From Arenicola marina (lineage: Eukaryota; Annelida; Polychaeta; Arenicolidae): 64,000 nt of DNA. The stretch is from the NCBI GenBank assembly GCA_964019135.1, contig OZ025248.1, positions 37,503,670 through 37,567,669 of the forward strand, in the 5' to 3' direction. The notes beneath the pieces were generated by a model. The model saw only the letters and a list, made by a program, of their open reading frames with translations, was not told the origin of the DNA and searched no databases. Shown here piece after piece: positions 54,590 to 64,000 of the stretch. The position numbers and the translations under genes were made by a program. The stretch's first letter is position 1, and every line of letters starts with the position of its first letter.

Positions 54590-56060
54590 CTCTGGACGTA
54601 AAGAGGAAGAGAGCCAAAGGAAACTCCCATATGGACGTTAGAGGCAAAGGAGGCAATGAGTAAAACCCAGAAGGACGTGTAAGGGGAAGGGAGTCAAAGA
54701 ATAAGCCCAGATGGATGATACAGGAGAAGATAGCAAAAGGGTAAACCCAGATCGAGGTTAAAGGTGAAGAGGGTAAGAAGAAAAACTCAGATGGACGTGA
54801 AAGGGGCAGAGAACGAAGATAACACTCAGATAGACGTTGAAGGAGAAGAGGGCAAAATGGAAAGCCGAGATGGACGTGAAAGAGGAGGGAGGGAGTCACA
54901 GTTAGGGAGGGAGTCACAGTTAGGGGAGTGAGATACAGTCATGAGAGGGAGGCACTCTCGATTTGCTCGTACGTAGCTTTCGGCTTAATTACCTGGAGTG
55001 CGTGAGTGTGGGGGAAGCCTTCACAGAACAGGGCGGCGGGAATACCACCAGATAAAGGTCGCAAGGTATATAGGGACAGTCACAGAAGGACGTAGAAGAG
55101 GGCGAAAGGGGAAAACGCAGACAGTCATTAAAGGAGAGCAAAGTGGGAATCCTAGATGAACATTACACTGGAAAAGGGAAAAGCTCAGACGGACGTGAAA
55201 ATGAACGACAAGGAGACTAGAATGGGCGTGGAAGAGATCCCAAGGGAAAGTTCAATATGGACGCCAAGGGGAAAGAGGGCAAACGGAAAATTCTAGATGG
55301 ACGTTAAAGGGGAAGAGAGCAAACGGGTAAGCTCAGATAAACGTTAAAGGAGAAGAAGGCAAAAGGGAAAGCCGAGAATGATGTTACAGGGAAGGAGGGG
55401 AAGTGGAAACACGAGATGGATGTAAATGGGAAAAGGCAAAAAGGAAAGTTCAGATGGACCTTAGAGGCGAATCTGGCAATGGAAAAGATGAACATGAAAG
55501 GGGAAGAGTGCAAAAGGGTAAGCCAAGATGAACTTTAAAGGGGAAGCAGGCAAAAGGGAAAGCCAAGATGGATGTTACAGGGAAGGAGGGAAAGTAGGAA
55601 CACCAGATGGACGTAAAGAGGGAGAGAGTCAAAGGAAACTCCCAGATGGGCGTTAGAGGCAAAGGAGGCAACGAGGAATAACCCAGATGGACCTGTAAGG
55701 GGAAGGGAGCCAAAGAGCAAGCCGAGATGGATGTTACAGGAGAAGATGTAGCAGCAAAAGGGTCAGCCCAGATGGAGGTTAAGGGGGAAGAGAGTAAAAG
55801 GGAAAACCCAGCTCTACGTGAAAGGGGCAGAGAGCGAAGGTAACGCCCAGATAGACGTTGAAGGAGAAGACAGCAAAATGGAAAGCCGAGATGGACCTGA
55901 AAGAGGAACAGATCACAGGGGAAAAGTAATACGTTTTAATGGGAGACACTAAAAAGGCCGTGAAAGGGCAGAGAGGACACTCACAATAGATATAACGGGT
56001 GCCCAGATAGACGGAAGAGGTGAAGAAATATATGAAAGGGACACATGAAATAGTCTTGCT
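54590..56060. repeat. Diverged 39-42 bp purine-rich minisatellite
   Basis: Units contain AGATGGACGTTAAAGGGGAA followed by AGAGGGCAAAAGGGAAAGCC-like sequence. The array is interrupted by about 200 bp of ordinary DNA at 54930-55080. The roughly 300-bp segment 54597-54895 is repeated with the same order of variants at about 55613-55910, so there is a higher-order duplication offset by about 1.0 kb. Minus-strand frames give repeated Phe/Pro/Leu-rich peptides; these are not genes. Confidence 0.88.
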
Positions 56061-56454
56061 GTTGGAGAGGTGGGGTGAGGTAAGGTGGGAGGGGGGGAGG
56101 GTGGGGGAGGGGGAGGGTGGGGGGCGTGGGATAAAGCGGGGAGGTATCCCAGAAGGGCGGAGAATGGCGTAGGAAGACGGTCGTGGCAACAGGAAGTGAG
56201 GACAATGCTATATGGGCGCGGAATAGCTGGAATGAGATAATTCCATCGGCAAACGGTGGCGTGTGTGTGGCGGGCGGGGCGGGCAGGGAGGGGGTAGAGA
56301 AGAGACAGCACGGAGTTATTTCCAGATGAACGAGGAAGGGATTTTTCCAGATGGCCGTCAAAAGGGAGGGGTCAGGAGACTCCCGCATTAATCAGTTTTA
56401 AGAACACTGGGGGCAGTCTATTCCCGATGGGGCTTAGACTAAGGGGGATGGGGG

Positions 56455-56525
56455 GTGGGGAGCCGTGGGGCGGGGAGCGGAGAATGGGGCGGGGAGCGGG
56501 GGCGGGGAGCGGGGGGCGGGGAAAA
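56455..56525. repeat. GGGGCGGGGAGC low-complexity tract
   Basis: Five to six copies of GGGGCGGGGAGCGG make a dense set of GC-box-like words and a strong G-quadruplex candidate. Confidence 0.8.
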
Positions 56526-56823
56526 AGTATCGGCGCTACAGCCGACCACCCGAGGTGCGAGGGCAGGAGGGAGGGATGGAGGGGGTGTAGAAGGGATGAA
56601 GGGGAGCCAGCAGGTGGGATGAAAACGGTGGGAGTGGGGAGGAAGGTGAGGGGAAGGTGGGGGGGGGGGGGTTATGATGAGACATCAGTCTTCAGGCGAA
56701 TGACCGGGCCTCAGTTGGGGGGGGGGGGGGAGGAGAGTTGGCGGGTGGCAGCCGCTATGCATCCTACAGTCGAGGGACAGGGAGAGGAGGACGAGGAGGA
56801 GGGGGAGGAGGGTGGACGTGGGG

Positions 56824-56920
56824 GAGGTGGTAGGGCGGTTGGGGTGGACCTGAGGGAGGTGGTAGGGCGGTAGGGGTGGCCGTGGGGGAGGTGGCAGGGC
56901 GGTAGGGGCGGCGTCGTCCA
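56824..56920. repeat. 32-bp GC-rich tandem repeat, 3 copies
   Basis: Three units of GGAGGTGGTAGGGCGGT followed by GGGGTGG are spaced 32 bp apart. The third has GGCAGGGCGG. Confidence 0.85.
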
Positions 56921-59900
56921 TTTGGTGACATCAAGTAAGGGACACTTGTCGCGTGAAGCCCTGATGAATCGACCGCCCGGTAATGGATAGCAAACAGATT
57001 GGACGGCGCTGGCCCTATTACACACAGTGATTAGCACGTAACTGTGGACCGAGGTGAGATATGGCGGGTTGTCAGACGCCCGGGCTGGGCTGGGCTGGGC
57101 TGAGATGGGAAGGGTTGGAGGGTGGCGGGGGCGTGTGGTTGTTCTTAAGGGGAGGAAACGGAGAGTATTTTACTCTTAGATTGATAGATGAACACGTTAA
57201 GTATATTTCCCGTCATCCCAAATATCTTTGCCACGATAGAAGGTCTAAATTAAGGGATCTCTGTAGCTACGCTCATGACGATAAAAAATATATAAATCAC
57301 ATCGATATTTAGCGTCAGCAGTTTTGTTTCCTGTCGGAGATAGTACTGTGAAACTTAATCCCCGTCTAAATAACGTCTGGCAGAATGGTGTATCCAGTCG
57401 CTCACACGGCATACGGCCCTACAATAGCTTCCACAACTGTCCGCATTGTGCCCTTTTGCAAGACCGATTAATGTTCCATTCTGAAAAAGGTCATTTTTTT
57501 CCATGAACGACATATTTTTTTTATCTCCCATGACCGAGTATAATAACTTGTTTCTTCCTTGAGGAAAAACAAAGTCCCAGAGCCAGAGGTAGGGCACTGA
57601 CATGATCACGTGGCTTCAAATGGCGTTTATACTTCTTGTTTAGACAATAGGCTCGCTTGCTAATATACTTAAAGTTACATGTGGAGCTGACCGTTGCAAC
57701 GGCTGTACCAAAATAAACATAAACAGGAAATGTTACCTTTGACCACAAGCAGTGTCAACGGAACCGCCAAAGAAACAGTGGCGCTCCGGACGCTTCTATT
57801 GTCTCATATAATTTAGCGCTTGGGCCCCCTGTCGGTGGCACCGGTAAACGACTTGTTTACACACGTTTATGACGTTTCAAATCAGCACAAGTTTTCATTT
57901 TTGTGGCGGACAATTCATGAATTTGAAATGTTTTGCTCATTGGCAGATAATTGGTGAACGATATGGTAGGTGTTTATTGTCTGTTATGTCCCTTAAGGCC
58001 TTAGGTTTGTGTTCTTATACGCAAATTTGGCATTCAAAAACAGCGAAACAACTCCACATGCAACTTTAATATAGCCGGTCGATTGCTCATGCATTGGTCT
58101 GTTGCTCGTGTCTAATTCTACAAGCCCCAATCTCAAAAGGTCTGGTGGACAGTGGCTCCACCGCGTGAGTAACGTACGAGTTATTCGCATGCGTTTGATC
58201 AGTTTGGTGCCGAGAGAGCCAGACGATGTAAGATAAACTAACATGCTAGTAATGACTGGTTAGCTTTCACCTGTCCACATGACGGTCGTCGGCGAGCAGA
58301 CACACACAGACGCATGCTAATGTCCTATTCTAGAGCGAAATGTTATGCCACTGGCGTTTCGAACTTACGGGCCCAGATGGGGCTAGTAAAACTGGGTGGC
58401 CGGAACAGCCCTAGCGGATGTTCCTCAGACGGTGAAGCTTTTTCACTGCGTATTCCGAAGAGGCAGTCAAAATTAACTTTAAAAATTTAGTTTATTTTGA
58501 ATCCCGCGCTGGCTCTTGAATAGCGAGTTGTTCCCATTTTTGTATTTATAAGAATTACAACTTTTATTTTGCCATACTCTGTTATGTCTCAAAATGAAAT
58601 AATGTTGCTAAAATTGGTTGAAAGGATGGTGAATGAAATATGGTACCGAGCAACCAGGCGTTAGAATTCTATGAGACCATACTCTTGGTCACAACTGCCA
58701 TCGGGCAGAATATATATCACAGTGGACTCTTATGAAATAGGGGTGATCATGGGACGTCGACTGGCATGTCGTGTTTCACCAGGCGTCAAGGATGTGGCTG
58801 CGCTGCAGGCTAATGGCTATAGCTGTGGCCATACCCACGGAATATCAATTTCCGCTGAGAACCCGAGGAAGCCGCTGACCGCTTATACAGCTTCTGGGTA
58901 ACTTTTTGCTACGCTGTTTCCTGGCGACCTTTAGTGGTGGTTACCATGGCTCGGACAACCTCACCAGTCGCCCTTCCTTTACCCAACACCCTGTAGGCTG
59001 ACTGCCCTGCCACTCCCTCCCTCCCTCACTCAATCACTCACTCAGTCTTCCATCATCTCCGTCCTCTTACCTGCCCCGGTTTAGCTGGCCTTTGTAACAG
59101 TCAACCAGACGCCGGATGGACCCCCCACCCCCTAACCACCCTCCTTCTCAAGATGGCAGTGAGCTCCATACCATCCGTAGGCCTACCTTTGTCTCTGTCG
59201 TCAAAACAGCGCTTCGCCTATTTAGGCCGCCCCCCGTTGTTCGTTGTCACCAGCAACTTATTTTTGTTGTTGTCATATGACGCATTTCCAGCGTTGCTAC
59301 GTTAGGGTAGTTTGAAAAGAGATTAGTCCATCGATTCCACGGCCATTATCGCTTAACACATCAGGAAGGAACACGTTTTCCACGTCTTTGAAATGCTTCC
59401 ACGCAATATCGATGGTTGTCTGTCATTTTATGTCACCAAAACTAAAACAAGTTCGTTTTATATATGTGTCCATGTGTTCAGTTACCGCTTCAAGGTGTTT
59501 CAACCAGTGGGGCGACAGGGCATGCGGGGTGTACAACTGGTGGTTGCGTTTTGTTTGCTACCCTACTATCAGTCAAATGGGTGCCGGAAGTGTGTGTGTG
59601 GGGTTAGGGGGGGGGCCCTGGTAACCCCTTCCCATTGTTTAAAGTGTACTGTACTACCAAGCGTAAACCTCTTCCATTATGGGTGTGGCATCAGTTACAC
59701 GTGTTAACATCAGCTCTATCATAGTCACAAAGGATTTAATTACGCCATCTGTTAAATAATTTCAACCATCATATGATTGATGATGATCTGTGGCCATGCA
59801 CAGTTCATGAATAAAACCATGATTACATAAACCATATAGATTATACATGTTATAAAAAGTGGCTACCCAGTAGACATATGTCATATTTCGCACCGACAAG

Positions 59901-62009
59901 CATATTGGTCTATGATTTAAAACAAGAAAAAAATGTGTTAATAATTCACGCTGAGCATTGACTGTTTCACTACCTGTTTCTGCTGTTCGGCATTTCTTGC
60001 TTCATTTCCCACAACATGTATTGTAATGTACGGCAACCCATATTGAGCTCTGTCTGGTGGAAGCAATAAAAACCTATGGGAAAGCCACCGACCCATTTCC
60101 TTTCGCCGCCATCCTAGTCATTGCCAGTGGCATACCGGAAGTACTATATCTCGCCTTCGTCCGCTCTCCCGTCGCCAGAGGTCGCTTGTGCCTCGGAATA
60201 CGCATGCTTCACCTGACGCTAGACTCATTTAGGGTGACGATGGAAAATCATTTACAGCATATCTGCATATTTTTTTTATATTTTAAAAAGAAATGCACGT
60301 TACGTACGACCATATGTCTTGTAACCTTTGCCAAAAAAAAACGTTGCGGTAGCACAGTAAAGAGAACATTATATGCAGGAAAGAGAATGAGAGAAACGAG
60401 AACTGTCGTGATATACAACCAAATGTATTTAAGGCAATCCCACTTATCTTGTCATCTTTATTTGTAGATAAGATTAAATATTTTAATATAAATATAAATA
60501 TATGTTCTTTAAACATTTGCACATTGATGGATGTTTTTTTTATGTCACTGAACCAATTGTTACTCGCAATCCGTTTAGAAAAGTCAACATATCATTACAT
60601 TACATACGTGCAAAAAAATACGGATATTGAACGAACTGTATCAATATTTAATGACAGCGTATATTTACTTCACATTAACCGGATGTTGATGTGAAATCAG
60701 CTGCAGGTATATATCGTTTTTCAAATTTAATCAACGTCAGAAGCGTGAGTTCATGGTCGAATTACACGTATGACAAAGTAGTGTTTGAAGTAACCTGTAC
60801 AAATGTGCCGACAGTTTAATAGAAGTTTGTTGATCTTCTTTATTAAATAGTATAATATCATGTCGGGGTCAGTTTATGGGAGTTGAACGAGACATTAAGC
60901 GGTGCGGTGACTCATTACCTGCTAGAAATGTTCGTGATGACCGTCACGTGAGCGGAACCTCTAGTCGGGTGATATGGGATGTCCAATAAGAGCCATGATA
61001 TTTATATATATATATATATATATCAATCTTCGTCATGTTTGATAATGTCAAATTATCGATCGAACAGTCCTTTTTTTAGCATAAAAAGCTATTTGCGCTT
61101 TTCACGTTGGATATTGTTCCATCGTAGCCTCCGACACCAGGATATCAAACACGATTACCGCTCGTACACAAAAGCAGTTTCCGTACATCGTTATATTAGT
61201 ATATATAGCACTTGAGGTCGCGCGGTGATGATGCCAGTGGGCGGCGGGAGGGTCTTTTGTCACAGTGGGAGGGAGGCGGGTTGTTCATTGATTCTGATCT
61301 CTCGGTTTGTATACCTTTATACTTTACCTCCGGCAGACGCCACGCGGCGAAAACCACAGGTTTCCTTGCCCATTGCCACAAAGGAACTCCACCGCCATCT
61401 ATACGTGGCGGCCTGGTGATTTCTTTCCGGACACCATCTCACGGGACCAATTCGATAATCTGGTTCTATTTAGCGGCTAAAATAGGATGCTTCACAACGG
61501 GTCGGTCAGGATCTGGTCGCCAAAAAAAAAGTGAATTTTCATCTAACGCACGCTGTGGTTTGGATCGTTGCCACGTTACCTTGACAAACAAACACCATAT
61601 GATATCATGTCGGCGGCGTTATTCCGGCTTGTACTCAGACTTGCAATAATGGAAGTAAACACTCCCCAGGCTACGCCTGGACACTGCCTGCCAAATCAAT
61701 CCACAATCGTTGAAGTAGAGGTCTGCACTTGACGTCCCCATTGCGTAGAGAAGTGCTGCATAATGCAACCAGTAGTTATAATCAATGGAAACACATATTC
61801 AACGATGCAAAAAAAGTATGCCTGATACATGTATTGTCTTCTAGCGAGGAGAAGATTGCATGTCGTTCAATGAACATCCGTATAAATCGCAACGTATCAT
61901 ACTATGTAAAAGATTCAATTGATAAGAGATGAAACATCCTATATCGGTACATATACTCAAAGCTTGGAACCGCGTGTATAATTTTAGCGAAGCATACAAC
62001 CATATCGCT
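56921..62009. other. Intergenic DNA, no gene supported
   Basis: The longest frames (60057-60467 and 61212-61649, 136-145 codons) show no domain, no repeat and no recognised similarity. AT microsatellites lie near 60470-60505 and 61001-61024. A CACGTGA E-box is at about 60955. A first exon of a gene outside the window cannot be excluded. Confidence 0.35.
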
Positions 62010-63490
62010 CTGATAAGTTGGTTGGCATCCCTCCGTCTACGAAAGACGATGGATTTTGCAGCTTTGTTGGATTTCAAGTAACACTATTTGCGTCGCGACA
62101 TTTGCGCTTATGACTGAACAAGCCTATCTGTGACCGACAGAGCTTCCCGCAGTCGTCGCATCGATGACCCGTCGACAGGTCCTGGTTTGTACTCACTGGG
62201 CGCCTAGATTGGCTTTTCAAATCCAGTTTGTCAAACCAGAGCCCGTCGTGGTGGGCCATTCCCTCACGCACGTGACCATACCCTCTTTTCGGATGCTAGG
62301 TCCTCCTAAGAATGTGTATGGATGCCGAAGGCCCTCATGTCACGCTTGCAAACATCCTTAAACCTGAGCTTTGGCCGTTCAGTTGGCCTTTTGCCATCGG
62401 CAAGCTCACCGTAGAGCACATCCTTTGGAATGCGTTCATATTGCATTCGATGAACGTTTCCAAGCCAACGGAAACGTCGTAGTTTCACAAGAGCAAAAAT
62501 GCTCGGGAGGTTGGCCCTGGTTAACACGTCGGCATTTGTTACCTTGTCTTGCCAAGAAATGCCTAATATATTTCGCAGGCAACGAAGATGGAAGTCGTTT
62601 AACTTTTGTTCTTGGCCACGATATGTAGTCCACGTTTCACTGCCATACAGCAGGCTAATTAGAACACACGCCCTGTAGATTAGCATTGTGGTGCGAATGG
62701 TTAGATTTCAATTGTTCCAAGCACGTTTGTTTAACCGACCAAAGGTGGTGGCTGCCTTCCCAATGCGAGTATTCATTTCTTTGTCCAGGGATAAATTATC
62801 CGTGACGGTACTTCCCAGGTAACACAACTTATTCACCACCTCTAAAGGCATGTTATTTAGGGGAATCACTGGTAATCACCTTGGCTCAGCACGACTGTTT
62901 TCTTAACACTAATAGTCAGAGCGAATAAAGCACACGCGTTTGAGAGTCGATCCATGAGTCTCTGCAGCTGGCTTTCTGAGTGCGCAACCAGTGCTGCGTC
63001 GTCAGTAAATAGCAGTTCCCTTATTAGGAAGCGCCTCCGCTTGGACTCCGCTTGGACTCCGCTTGGACACGCAATCTGGAAAGGTTGTACAATTTGCTCA
63101 TCCGATCTGGTGTGCAGGTAAACCCCCTCCGCATCCTCATCAAATGCGTGCGAAAAGAGCATAAAAAAAAAGATACCAAATAAAGTTGGCGCAAGAAAAC
63201 AACCCTGCTTCACGCCATTTCTGACTTGGAAGCTCTCGGACGTAGCTCCGTCGAACTGTACTGTGCTGAACGAGTGTTCGTGAGAGGGGGGGGGGGGGGG
63301 GTGTTGAATAGTCTGCGGGGGCAGCCAATAGACTCCAAGATTTTGTACAACCCGGATCTGCTGACCGTATCAAAAACTTTGGTGAGATCAACAAAAGCAA
63401 GATAGAGGGGCTTGTGCTGCTCTGTACATTTCTCTTGGAGTTGACGCAACGAGAATATCATGTCGACAGTGGAACCTGAGGCGCCCTGAT
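62010..63490 (-). mobile_element. 5'-truncated LINE (non-LTR retrotransposon)
   Basis: This is the 3' third of a LINE. It contains the reverse transcriptase from about the palm region onward, the C-terminal domain and a 3' UTR ending near GATGGATTTTGCAGCTTTG. The 5' end falls at about 63490, within the RT upstream of MIFSLRQLQEKC, as expected from incomplete reverse transcription. The endonuclease and first half are missing. A 16-base G-run at 63286-63301 and a short triplication (CGCTTGGACTC near 63040-63072) lie inside it. The clade could not be fixed without a tree. Confidence 0.92.
62074..63490 (-). pseudogene. Broken LINE reverse transcriptase ORF
   Basis: Read on the minus strand, in order: MIFSLRQLQEKC and AFVDLTKVFDTVSR (RT motif A, 63461-63340); KQGCFLAPTLFG (63213-63175); RELLFTDDAALVAHSE, the catalytic DD motif with FTDD in place of the usual FADD (63020-62970); YLGSTVTDNLSLD (62820-62770); then LLYGSETWTTY, RWLGNVHRM and IPKDVLYGEL (62650-62390). 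It ends in a CCHC/C2H2-like finger HRCDDCGKLCRSQIGLFSHK (62180-62110). The frame is broken at the poly-C run after RRLFN, by an in-frame TGA between KRAWNN and NLTIRT (about 62705), and again near 62300 before the finger. It is therefore inactive and can no longer make RT. Confidence 0.9.
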
Positions 63491-64000
63491 AAACTGTCTA
63501 AGTAAGCGTAATACTCCAATCATAAGTAACACTATGGCTGGTTGGCTTCTGTTACCTATTGCATTGTATTGTACACAATTATGTAACTGATTTTTGTTGT
63601 ATTAAATTGCTTAATTGGCGAAAGGGTGGACTTTTTATATGGTAGGCTAATTCATATAATAATAGGGAACTTGCAAATATGGAGACGGAGAGAGGAGACT
63701 AGACGGCCTCAAGCATACATTTATTAATGAATCAACAGTAAGACGCCCAGACAATGTGTCCAGCCAATTTCTGTGTTGATATAATCGAATATGTAGCGCT
63801 CTGACGTCATAATGATAGGCTTCATATTAAAAAATTAATGCTTCAGCTGACTATCTATATATATAGTAGGCTTAGTATATACGGTGGCGCCTCTGCCGGG
63901 GACTGCGCCCACCAGACGACCACGTGACAGCCATTCGCCTGAGGGAGATTGTTACGGCTTTCCCTGAGAATTGGCGGGAAGATCGTATCACCGAAACCAT
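63491..64000. other. Intergenic DNA at window end
   Basis: Ordinary AT-rich sequence with a TGACGTCA at 63802-63809, a short TATATATA run at 63855-63865 and CACGTGAC at about 63923. No gene recognised. Confidence 0.4.

Noticed and set aside
60057-60467. 136-codon frame as a gene
   Set aside because: No domain or recognised similarity, and it runs into AT-rich sequence with lysine runs.

Overview
The window is animal nuclear DNA, most likely from a marine invertebrate; I cannot name the phylum. The evidence is a neuroglobin/globin-X type globin, a LINE reverse transcriptase whose C-terminal zinc finger is of a kind common in invertebrates and fish, tRNA-derived SINEs, a miniature inverted-repeat transposon, abundant minisatellites and the absence of bacterial gene organisation. 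It contains one 200-base assembly gap (53819-54018).

Layout. Positions 1-8400 are dominated by a 6.2-kb minisatellite with a 17-bp unit, whose right part is built of near-identical higher-order blocks. A GC-rich upstream region (about 9.2-10.7 kb) leads into the first confident gene, an uninterrupted 375-codon globin at 10687-11814. From 12 to 33 kb I see no convincing protein gene. This part holds poly-C/poly-G tracts, minisatellites of 29, 20, 15, 30 and 32 bp, retroposon fragments and AT-rich single-copy DNA. A 1.3-kb polypurine GGA/GAA array fills 33.5-34.9 kb. The 38-43 kb part holds small dispersed repeats, a SINE with a perfect 9-bp target-site duplication (41290-41533), a MITE with 30-bp perfect terminal inverted repeats and TAA duplications (42583-43002), and a CCAAT/TATA promoter-like pair without a recognised gene (43165-43260). 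The second confident gene lies on the minus strand at 43967-45535. It encodes 522 residues starting MGCGCS, has a polyadenylation signal about 120 bp past its stop, and belongs to no family I recognise. Further minisatellites follow at 48.4-49.4 kb (27-bp unit carrying CAGCTG E-boxes) and 54.0-56.1 kb. A 5'-truncated, broken LINE occupies 62.0-63.5 kb on the minus strand.

The two genes are about 32 kb apart and show no operon-like or pathway link. Both begin with an N-terminal sequence suited to N-myristoylation, and both have long uninterrupted coding sequence. Most long open frames in the window are not genes. They come from minisatellites that lack stops in several frames, and from GC-rich or polypurine low-complexity DNA. 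About a fifth of the window is tandem repeat. The most noteworthy non-genic signals are the nested amplification in the 17-bp and 15-bp arrays, the array lying between two SINE tails at 32.4-33.35 kb, and a hand-counted excess of the palindrome TGACGTCA (16 copies).
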